From Eggerthellales bacterium UBA948 (GTDB lineage Bacteria; Actinomycetota; Coriobacteriia; Coriobacteriales; UBA8131): a DNA stretch of 5,871 bases. The notes under the pieces are model-generated. The model did not search any database. It saw only the letters and a list, made by a program, of their open reading frames with translations, and was not told the DNA's origin. Below, in pieces: positions 1 through 5,796 of this stretch (the stretch's first letter is position 1; the number at the start of each line of letters is the position of its first letter). The translations under genes and the position numbers were made by a program. Where the stretch lies: positions 1 to 5,871 of the forward strand of contig DBCW01000004.1 of the NCBI GenBank assembly GCA_002293265.1, in the 5' to 3' direction.

Positions 1-32
1 ACTGTCTGAAAGCCTTGCATATAGCCCAAGTA

Positions 33-112
33 GTCATTCCGCGCAGGCGGGAATCCATAATAAGCGGCTTATTTTCAATGTAAAACTAGATTCTCGCCTA
101 CGCGGGAATGAC
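33..112. repeat. dRS3-like inverted-repeat element (complete copy, MITE/REP-like)
   Basis: Two arms of about 24 bases face each other: GTCATTCCGCGCAGGCGGGA(ATC) at 33-55 and its near-complement ending GCGGGAATGAC at 89-112. They are separated by an AT-rich centre of about 33 bases. Each arm is itself a small palindrome of the ATTCCC-N8-GGGAAT type known from neisserial dRS3 repeats and seen in many unrelated bacteria. The left arm lacks one C compared with the right arm. RNA from either strand would fold into a long hairpin. A related copy lies at 5797-5871. No target-site duplication beyond a base or two is visible, and no transposase is encoded here, so any mobility would depend on a factor supplied elsewhere. 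Confidence 0.8.
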
Positions 113-144
113 AGAACTAGACTATTCGGACAGCGTGTGGTCGG

Positions 145-186
145 GCGAAGGGTCTTGACTGTTTAGGCAGATATAAGACCCTTCGC
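145..186 (-). terminator. Putative 3' hairpin of the operon
   Basis: A perfect 12-bp stem, GCGAAGGGTCTT (145-156) with AAGACCCTTCGC (175-186), encloses an 18-base loop. It begins 24 bases beyond the TGA stop of the last transporter gene, where an operon-end structure is expected. On the minus (operon) strand no U-run follows the stem. On the plus strand a short TTTT follows at 189-192. It may therefore be a weak or bidirectional terminator, or an mRNA 3'-end stabiliser, rather than a canonical intrinsic terminator. Confidence 0.5.
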
Positions 187-210
187 GACTTTTAAAGATT
201 GATGCTTTCG

Positions 211-1404
211 TCAATGCTTTTTTATATGTTCTTCTGACCTTGCTTTAGCTCGTTTATTTGTCAGCAGCGCAACAATAAGAATTATTATCGCAGCTAAAGC
301 GAGTGTTGCAGAAACATATCCGTATGCACCTGCATACGATCCGCCAATCAAAATAAATAGCGAACTCACCGGGGTGGTTAGAAAAGTACCCAGTTCAAGT
401 GCTAAGGCAAGAAACGACATTGCCATAACCTGTCTGGACAGGGGAGTCATGTTTGCTACAACCACGTTCATGTATGGCATTAAGGTACCCATTGCTGCCC
501 CACAAAACATCATACCAACAATAAAAACTGTGGAGGAATCTGATAGTGCAAGGATGCCATAGCCAATAGCGCCAAGTAGGTACGGTATTATCACCGTAAA
601 CCTCTTAAAGCCGCGAAGCAGGTAGGCAAATACCATGCCCATAACAAACGAGCACAAAGTCTGCGCAGCTCCTCCTTGACCGGCAAGAATTGTTCCTCCC
701 AAGTCGGCATCTGCGATAAAGAAGATGTTGGTGACATTAAAGTTAAGCAAAACTGAGATAGCCGCCAACATACCGACAGCGCATAGATATACCTTTACCG
801 GTAGCTTTTCCAATAGATTAGTTCCTTTAATCTTCCTGCTTAGAGGCGGTAGTTTTGGAATGTAGATAAACTGCAATAATACGATTGGCAAAAGAATAAT
901 GTATCCACAAAACGCCAGTCTCCAATAGATCGCTCCAATGTAGCCTGCAAATAGGTTAAGCAGCAAAGCAACAATTGAGGCACCTGCGTTACTGAACCCC
1001 ATAACTTGCGCGCGCTCATTTCCTCTAAAGAGTTCTGCCGTAATAGCCGGTACCATAGGAAAGGCTAATCCCGCTCCAACGCCTAAGAATATTCTCGAGA
1101 CAAACAAGAAAGTTGCATCCGGCGAGATGCCGCCAATTAAGCCAAAAACACCAAAGATGATCGATCCGATGATAAGAATGGTTCTTTTGTCAAAATAGTC
1201 GGCCAGTTTTCCGGCAATCAAAATACTTGGTACCATGACTAAAGCGGTAATTGTAAGTGAATAAGTGACCATAGTCTCGTAGCCAAGAAACTCAGCTGCG
1301 ATCACAGCTAAAAGTGGCTGGAGCAGCGCCATTTGAACCATCGCATCAAGGCTGCTTAATACTATAGAAATTTTTGTTAGTCCTCGTCTTTTTAAGTAAA
1401 CCAT
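211..1404 (-). CDS. Major facilitator superfamily transporter (second of tandem pair)
   Basis: A 397-residue, strongly hydrophobic protein with the length and pattern of a 12-helix MFS permease in the cytoplasmic membrane. MFS motif A is clear in the loop after helix 2 (GKLADYFDKR, residues 65-74). The helix-4 arginine motif reads SRIFLGVGAGLAFP (103-116), and a basic cytoplasmic loop (about 184-204) separates the two six-helix halves. Asp20 lies inside the first membrane segment and could take part in proton coupling. The ATG at 1404 is preceded by AGGTGG four bases upstream, a moderate ribosome binding site. It lies 67 bases after the upstream transporter gene and is the last gene of the operon. 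The WRLAF element at 161-165 matches WRLTF in the neighbouring permease, so the two are related. Substrate unknown; transport of the Mo enzyme's substrate or product is inferred from position only. Confidence 0.9.
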   Translation of the reverse strand: MVYLKRRGLTKISIVLSSLDAMVQMALLQPLLAVIAAEFLGYETMVTYSLTITALVMVPSILIAGKLADYFDKRTILIIGSIIFGVFGLIGGISPDATFLFVSRIFLGVGAGLAFPMVPAITAELFRGNERAQVMGFSNAGASIVALLLNLFAGYIGAIYWRLAFCGYIILLPIVLLQFIYIPKLPPLSRKIKGTNLLEKLPVKVYLCAVGMLAAISVLLNFNVTNIFFIADADLGGTILAGQGGAAQTLCSFVMGMVFAYLLRGFKRFTVIIPYLLGAIGYGILALSDSSTVFIVGMMFCGAAMGTLMPYMNVVVANMTPLSRQVMAMSFLALALELGTFLTTPVSSLFILIGGSYAGAYGYVSATLALAAIIILIVALLTNKRAKARSEEHIKKH

Positions 1405-1471
1405 TATTCCACCTAAATTTTGTTGGACAATATGGTTAAAACCTAGTAGGTACTTTCCCGGTCAACTGCTG

Positions 1472-2695
1472 TTACCTCTCCTTTGCATCCTTTCTCCACG
1501 CATTGTTTTGCAGATTAAAGATTGCCCAGATTACAGCTAGCACTACAAACAGACCAACATCTACAAGTAGAAGAGTTGACGGGCTTTCACCGACCACGCT
1601 ATAGACAGCACCGAGCCAAAACGAAGCTGCAAAATTCCCAACATTCATGGCAACCATCAACAGTGAAGCGACCATCGTAAAGCTAATCTTATCTGTTACA
1701 GAGCTGCATTCATAATTAAAAAGTGGTTGAGCCAAACAGACTCCAAAGCCAAACACGATTATCCCAACCGCAAATAGCAAGATGGAGCTGGCAAAGGCAA
1801 TGATCGCGGCTCCGGCAGCACAGACTATAAAGCAAAAAGCTCCGGTAAAGCGCCCCATGACTTTGATGAACTTATCCAAAAATGCACTAGCTATTCCACC
1901 TGCCAGCACAAAAATTGAAAGTAGTATACCGGCCGTGCCGGCGACAGAAGTTGCTGTCTCGCCGGGGATATTAATGGACATAAGCGTAGAAAACGTCATC
2001 ATCGTTGGGCTTGAGACCATTTGTGCTACAGTAAAAAGAATTACAAAAAACCATGCAGCGGCAGGTATTTTTATCTTCTTTTTATTTTCGTTCCTCTGAT
2101 CTTTTTCGCTATTTTTAGTCAATTCCGGTTCCTTGAAACAAAACAGGAAAACTACCAATGAGACCAAACTGAGCGCGTAAGCCCAAAATGTTAATCGCCA
2201 GTCTATGGCACAGAGAAATCCACCGGAAAGTGTCATGATGATACAGCCGATCTGCCAAAATGCACCACCTCTCCCAAGATATCTCTGTCGCTCTTCCTTA
2301 TCTTCGACCAATCTGATGAATACAGAAGCGCCTAGTGGGGCAACCATACCCATACCAAATCCCACCAAAGCGCGCATTATGAGAATCCCTTCAATGGTAT
2401 TGTTCCAAATTGCCGGGAATACTCCAAAAACAAAGTAGATCAACAGTGCGATGATACCGGCGAGTTTAAATGAGATTTTTCGTCCGGCAATTGAACCTAC
2501 CAACAATGTACCTAAAATGCAGGTTAAAGAAGGTAAACTCTGCACAAGTGTGATTGTGACCGGGCTTGCGTCCGGAAAAGCATCGCCAAACGCGGCAAGC
2601 GCCGGCGTGACTGCTCCGGCTCCGGCTACCATAATGTAGAGAGCATAAACTCCCCAAGCCTGCCTTATACTCAAGGTCTTTCCAATACTATTCAT
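1472..2695 (-). CDS. Major facilitator superfamily transporter (first of tandem pair)
   Basis: A 407-residue integral membrane protein of the MFS with about 12 hydrophobic segments. A degenerate motif A (GSIAGRK, residues 67-73) follows helix 2; its usual Asp is replaced by Gly. The helix-4 motif reads MRALVGFGMGMVAP (107-120), followed by an acidic/basic loop EDKEERQR (131-138). A strongly charged central loop rich in Lys, Glu and Asn (about 188-210) joins the two halves. The ATG at 2695 has GGAGG four bases upstream, and the gene begins only 27 bases after the 69-residue protein ends, so co-transcription is very likely. It resembles the permeases often found beside molybdopterin oxidoreductases in anaerobic gut bacteria (from memory of the family, not a search). 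Substrate and direction of transport cannot be assigned. Confidence 0.9.
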   Translation of the reverse strand: MNSIGKTLSIRQAWGVYALYIMVAGAGAVTPALAAFGDAFPDASPVTITLVQSLPSLTCILGTLLVGSIAGRKISFKLAGIIALLIYFVFGVFPAIWNNTIEGILIMRALVGFGMGMVAPLGASVFIRLVEDKEERQRYLGRGGAFWQIGCIIMTLSGGFLCAIDWRLTFWAYALSLVSLVVFLFCFKEPELTKNSEKDQRNENKKKIKIPAAAWFFVILFTVAQMVSSPTMMTFSTLMSINIPGETATSVAGTAGILLSIFVLAGGIASAFLDKFIKVMGRFTGAFCFIVCAAGAAIIAFASSILLFAVGIIVFGFGVCLAQPLFNYECSSVTDKISFTMVASLLMVAMNVGNFAASFWLGAVYSVVGESPSTLLLVDVGLFVVLAVIWAIFNLQNNAWRKDAKER

Positions 2696-2722
2696 AGTTC
2701 CTCCATGATCAGTAGCTGTAAC

Positions 2723-2932
2723 TCAGTTTTGCGCTTGAGTTTTTGTACGTTCAGACATTCGAAGCATGTGCCACTCACCTAGAGCAAAAGTAAAGCCTTG
2801 CACTTGTAATTGCGCTCTGGTCATTTTTAATTCACCACAGATATCCTCAACGGCTCTTCCCAGCTCGTTTTGGGTATTAAGCCACTCAAAGCGTTCATCT
2901 TCGCTTAAAGCCAGGAACTCCTCGCTAACCAT
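2723..2932 (-). CDS. Small protein of unknown function, possible degenerate helix-turn-helix
   Basis: A 69-residue soluble protein that I do not recognise. The ATG at 2932 is chosen because AAAGGAG lies five bases upstream; the reading frame stays open far upstream, but that part overlaps the Fe-S gene in another frame. The N-terminal part is acidic (SEEFLALSEDERFEWL, residues 3-18). Residues 26-48 (RAVEDICGELKMTRAQL and onward) have the spacing of a helix-turn-helix: a possible helix, a turn near K36-T38, and a second helix. The C-terminal tail is polar with a Met/His/Trp patch (residues 53-59). It has one cysteine (Cys32), no membrane segment and no signal peptide. It lies between the Fe-S subunit (67-base gap) and the first transporter (27-base gap), inside the operon. 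It could be a small regulator, an assembly factor or a third enzyme subunit; none is demonstrated. Confidence 0.75.
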   Translation of the reverse strand: MVSEEFLALSEDERFEWLNTQNELGRAVEDICGELKMTRAQLQVQGFTFALGEWHMLRMSERTKTQAQN

Positions 2933-2999
2933 TTTTGCTCCTTTCACCAGTTTTTTGGTTATGCCAAAGTTGGACGACAATGTTTGTTTTCCGTCGCCC

Positions 3000-3335
3000 T
3001 CACACAGAAAACAGAACTGTCTTCGAGCTTTTGCCAGCCATCTTTTTTGCCAGATCGACCAAGTCTCCATATTCGATGCAATGTGCGCAACAATGTAAAA
3101 CACAGCTGGGTGGTTTATCCTTAGATACACGTTCCTTGCATAGGTCGCAGAGCTGTGTTGTAATGGGGATCCATTTGCATTCCCATGTTTTTTCATCAAT
3201 CTGAAAAGGTTTATCCTCAGCAAGCTTGATACCAAAAACGCCGGTCGGAAGCTTATGTTCTAACTTACATGCAACTTCGCAACTGTGGCATCCCGTACAA
3301 TATTCATAATCAATCATCAATCCATTTTGCGACAT
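3000..3335 (-). CDS. 4Fe-4S dicluster ferredoxin-type electron-transfer subunit of the Mo oxidoreductase
   Basis: A 111-residue iron-sulfur protein with two cysteine motifs: CTGCHSCEVAC (Cys13, 16, 19, 23) and CDLC with an 11-residue spacer then CVLHC (Cys63, 66, 78, 82). By the usual ferredoxin pattern, cluster I would use Cys13/16/19/82 and cluster II Cys63/66/78/23. Three more cysteines (53, 83, 86) are present. It is much shorter than DmsB/NrfC-type subunits of about 180-200 residues, which carry four clusters, so it is a reduced version. It should pass electrons to or from the Mo subunit encoded just upstream. The ATG at 3335 lies 13 bases after that gene's TAG stop and has AAGGAG upstream (AGGAG ends five bases before the ATG). 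There is no Tat or other export signal, so it is cytoplasmic. The Fe-S assignment is very secure; the electron partner beyond the enzyme is unknown. Confidence 0.93.
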   Translation of the reverse strand: MSQNGLMIDYEYCTGCHSCEVACKLEHKLPTGVFGIKLAEDKPFQIDEKTWECKWIPITTQLCDLCKERVSKDKPPSCVLHCCAHCIEYGDLVDLAKKMAGKSSKTVLFSV

Positions 3336-3348
3336 GTCTTCTCCTTAC

Positions 3349-5601
3349 CTATGCTTTGTAGATATTGCACATAAGGCATTTGTAGGGTGCGCCAAAGCCC
3401 ATATTCCCAACAGTCTTATACGGTGTAAGGTTGTTAATATTTACCTCAAATACTCCAAACAGATTTGGAGCCGAAGCATCTTGCTCCGGATACCACCATC
3501 CATGTTGGGCAAAAAGACAACCCTGTTTTACCCCCGGCTGGATTGATGCGACCATTTTGGTTCTTCCGTTATCGTTTTCCAGCCAAACCCACTGCCCATC
3601 AATAATGTCCAATTTTTTGGCATCTTCCAAATTGATCTCCACTCTTGGTACAGGCTCAATCTCTCTAAGTAACGGCACATGGCGAAGTTCAGAGTGGAAG
3701 TAAGACCAGGTTCTTTGTCCGGTCGATAAGACAAAGGGGTATTTTGAAGCATAGTCCGGCGTTTTGACGGGGCTGGTTGGGGGCTCTTTATAGTACGGCA
3801 GCGGATCTTCTCCCCAGCTCTCGATCATAGTTGAATACAGCTCAATCCTTCCGGTGGGTGTTAAGAATCCCGGGTTTCCATCTGACCTGAGCAACCCTTT
3901 AGCGTGCTTTTCATATTCGTAATCAACATGCCACCAGCCGTGCTCCTGTATCTCTTCTAAAGTTACGCCGATCGCAGAAAGCTTCTTTTCGTTTAAGAAG
4001 GCGATGTCATCTTGATACTGATCCCATATTTCCGGGCGAATACGCTGTCCTACCTCACGCATGATGGTGACATCCGACTTACTTTCGCCTAGTGGTTCGA
4101 TTGCTTTTTTGATACCTTTTACATCTGCACCGACCGCTCCATACCAAAACGATACATACATATCCATCTCAGCAAACGTGCACACCGGTAAGAAAAGATC
4201 GCACACCGCTGAGGCTGTTGGTGTCATAACGATATCGATACAAACATTTAACTCTGCATTTTTAAGAGCTTTTTCCCAGCGGCGGGGAACATTACATGGA
4301 CAAGCGATTGCATTGGCGGCGTGAAAAATCTGCATGCGCATGGGAAATGGTTTGCCACTTTCGATCTGGTCTAATATAGAATCCGGATCATCAAACATTA
4401 AGGTTCTAACCAGCGCCGGAAACTCGTCAATACCACACTGTTTATCGATCAGATTTGCGGGATCTAGATCGGTGTAGCCTGAACCAAGTCCGCCAAGATC
4501 AAGTGATCCAAGGATAGTGGCTCCGGGTTTGTCTATATTTGCCGTAAGTGCAAGAAGAGATACGATTGCATGACAAGCTTGATTGCCGTTAGGGCTTTGA
4601 TCTATTGCAAGACCAAAGTCCACAGTCCCGGGATCGGCTGCAGCAAATAGGCGTGCAGCTTCGTAGATATCTTGCGCATCGATCTCGCAGATATCTGCTG
4701 CCATCTCCGGTGTCATCGTTTTTACTCGTGCCGCAAATTGCTCAAATCCAAAAGTCCAACGCTCCACAAAGTCTTTGTCGTAAAGTTCTTCGCTGATGAT
4801 AACATTGCATAATGCCATCGCTAACGCAGCATCGGTACCGGGTCGTATTTGCAGCCAATACTCAGCCCTTGCAGCCTCCCATGTCAAGCGGGGATCTACT
4901 ACAATCAGTTTCATGCCCCGCTTATAGAGATCTACAATCGAGTGCCCCCAATACCCATCCGGATTTGACTTTAGCGGTTCGCTGCCCCACAAGATGTAGC
5001 ATTCAGGTACTTTGTAGCGGGGGTCATCAATGCCCTCAGGAAATTGCGGTGCCCAGTCTGTAAATGCGTAAGGTGCTCCAATTACCCAAGACATAGCTGA
5101 TGTGCGTGGTCCTGCGCAAGACCACCCGGATTGCATATAACAACAATGCGGACTGTTAAACACACTGCAAGACCAGGTGGCAGACCAACCCTGACAGGAT
5201 CTTCCTGTACCAACATAAACAACTACCGGCTCAGCAGAGCCAAACTCATTTACGATCTGCTGCCATTTTTCCGCGATCATATCGTATGCATCATCCCATG
5301 AACAGCGTTGCCAAGCTTCATCATTTCCACGTTTTTCCGGGTCACGTTTCATGGGATACAAGATACGATTTGGGCTATATACGTATTCAATCAATGATAG
5401 CAAGCGTACCGGCAAAGCTCCTCTGGTGATAGGATCTTCCGGATCTCCTTCGACCTTTTCGATCACCCCCTTATCATTAATATAAAGCAGCATTGAAGCT
5501 GCGGTGGGATGATCTCCCGGTGGTGACCACGAACATGTTCGCACAACCTTATAACCATCTTCTTCCCAGGTAGAAGGTCTGGAAACATTTCCAAATGGCA
5601 T
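3349..5601 (-). CDS. Molybdopterin (Mo-bisMGD) oxidoreductase catalytic subunit lacking the usual N-terminal 4Fe-4S cysteines
   Basis: A 750-residue DMSO-reductase-superfamily enzyme. The N-terminal domain has the fold signature (EGDPEDPITRG about 51-61, SPNRILYPMKR about 76-86), the central domain has cofactor-binding motifs (WGSEPLKSNPDG from 205, VVDPR 234-238, IRPGTDAALA 252-261), and the C-terminal molydopterin-binding domain starts near 620 (STGQRTWSYFHSELR). The Mo ligand is probably Ser161 or Cys162 in QSGWSC (157-162). The normal [4Fe-4S] motif is gone: only Cys23 remains, the next positions read GDHPTAAS (29-36), and the last cysteine region reads GALPVRLL (61-68). There is no Tat signal, so it is cytoplasmic. 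The ATG at 5601 is preferred over an in-frame TTG at 5625 because AGGAG lies seven bases before it. It pairs with the Fe-S subunit downstream. It resembles catechol dehydroxylase and transhydroxylase relatives; the reaction is unproven. Confidence 0.92.
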   Translation of the reverse strand: MPFGNVSRPSTWEEDGYKVVRTCSWSPPGDHPTAASMLLYINDKGVIEKVEGDPEDPITRGALPVRLLSLIEYVYSPNRILYPMKRDPEKRGNDEAWQRCSWDDAYDMIAEKWQQIVNEFGSAEPVVVYVGTGRSCQGWSATWSCSVFNSPHCCYMQSGWSCAGPRTSAMSWVIGAPYAFTDWAPQFPEGIDDPRYKVPECYILWGSEPLKSNPDGYWGHSIVDLYKRGMKLIVVDPRLTWEAARAEYWLQIRPGTDAALAMALCNVIISEELYDKDFVERWTFGFEQFAARVKTMTPEMAADICEIDAQDIYEAARLFAAADPGTVDFGLAIDQSPNGNQACHAIVSLLALTANIDKPGATILGSLDLGGLGSGYTDLDPANLIDKQCGIDEFPALVRTLMFDDPDSILDQIESGKPFPMRMQIFHAANAIACPCNVPRRWEKALKNAELNVCIDIVMTPTASAVCDLFLPVCTFAEMDMYVSFWYGAVGADVKGIKKAIEPLGESKSDVTIMREVGQRIRPEIWDQYQDDIAFLNEKKLSAIGVTLEEIQEHGWWHVDYEYEKHAKGLLRSDGNPGFLTPTGRIELYSTMIESWGEDPLPYYKEPPTSPVKTPDYASKYPFVLSTGQRTWSYFHSELRHVPLLREIEPVPRVEINLEDAKKLDIIDGQWVWLENDNGRTKMVASIQPGVKQGCLFAQHGWWYPEQDASAPNLFGVFEVNINNLTPYKTVGNMGFGAPYKCLMCNIYKA

Positions 5602-5625
5602 AATTCCACTCCTCTCATGGCTCAA
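5589..5625 (-). promoter_or_regulatory. Ribosome binding site deciding the start of the Mo subunit
   Basis: On the minus strand GAGAGGAGTGGAATT precedes ATG at 5601. The AGGAG core (5613-5609) is seven bases from this ATG, a near-ideal spacing. The alternative TTG at 5625 would place this Shine-Dalgarno sequence inside the coding region and has no comparable site of its own. The coding start is therefore set at 5601. Confidence 0.8.
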
Positions 5626-5796
5626 AGTTTACTTACGACAAAACTGTATTGAGACAAAATTAGCGTTTAAATCAGCTAATGTTGTGAATTGTGTAGAATG
5701 CATCGGCTTATTTTATGAAAACAGACTTCATACTATTGGCCGAGTAAAAAAACGCGTGCAGTAAACCATCACACGGTGCCCGAAAAGTCTCCCTCT
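5602..5796. other. Leader/promoter region of the operon, no gene seen
   Basis: This 195-base stretch between the right-hand repeat element and the first start codon is AT-rich and contains no credible reading frame. It must hold the operon promoter unless transcription enters from beyond the window. An A7 run at 5746-5752 (T7 on the minus strand) lies next to only a 4-bp possible stem, which is too weak to call a terminator for an upstream gene. Confidence 0.5.
5659..5680. promoter_or_regulatory. Inverted repeat in the operon leader, possible operator
   Basis: ATTAGC (5659-5664) and GCTAAT (5675-5680) form a perfect 6-bp inverted repeat with a 10-base AT-rich spacer. It is centred about 68 bases before the start codon of the first gene, in the only intergenic region long enough to hold the operon promoter. 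Its size and spacing suit a dimeric regulator binding over about two helical turns. No convincing -35/-10 pair could be fixed: TAAAAT (5720-5715 on the minus strand) and TAAGTA (5635-5630) are possible -10 elements only. Confidence 0.3.

Noticed and set aside
1441..1451. Short palindrome ACCTAGTAGGT between the two transporter genes
   Set aside because: Five-bp arms with a one-base centre are too small to distinguish from chance, and nothing nearby supports a terminator or promoter.
2466..2657. Minus-strand 63-residue frame within the first transporter gene
   Set aside because: It overlaps the coding sequence of a clear MFS protein in a different frame and resembles no protein.
2723..3235. 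Extended 170-residue reading frame covering the small protein and much of the Fe-S gene
   Set aside because: The upstream part lies inside the clearly coding Fe-S gene in another frame and has no family-like sequence. The ATG at 2932 has its own strong ribosome binding site, so only the last 69 residues are taken as real.
374..5063. Several plus-strand open frames of about 60-110 residues
   Set aside because: All lie antisense to long, well-recognised minus-strand genes, have low-complexity or non-family sequence and no suitable start signals. They are shadows of the real genes.
5390..5540. Loss of the cluster cysteines caused by a frameshift or sequencing error
   Set aside because: Family-like sequence continues without a break on both sides of and between the altered positions in a single frame, so substitutions are more likely than a frameshift.
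3349..5601. Naming the enzyme as a specific catechol dehydroxylase, pyrogallol transhydroxylase or acetylene hydratase
   Set aside because: Fold and gene context are compatible with several of these, and active-site residues do not settle the substrate, so no gene symbol or specific reaction is given.
5602..5625. TTG at 5625 as the start of the Mo subunit
   Set aside because: It would put the AGGAG ribosome binding site inside the gene, and it lacks a site of its own. The ATG at 5601 is better supported.
5746..5775. Possible intrinsic terminator of an upstream minus-strand gene
   Set aside because: A T7 run is present on the minus strand, but the adjacent stem is only four base pairs with a 13-base loop, too weak to support.
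5602..5796. Molybdenum-cofactor riboswitch or other structured leader
   Set aside because: No recognisable riboswitch core or extended helices could be found by eye; only the 6-bp inverted repeat is evident.
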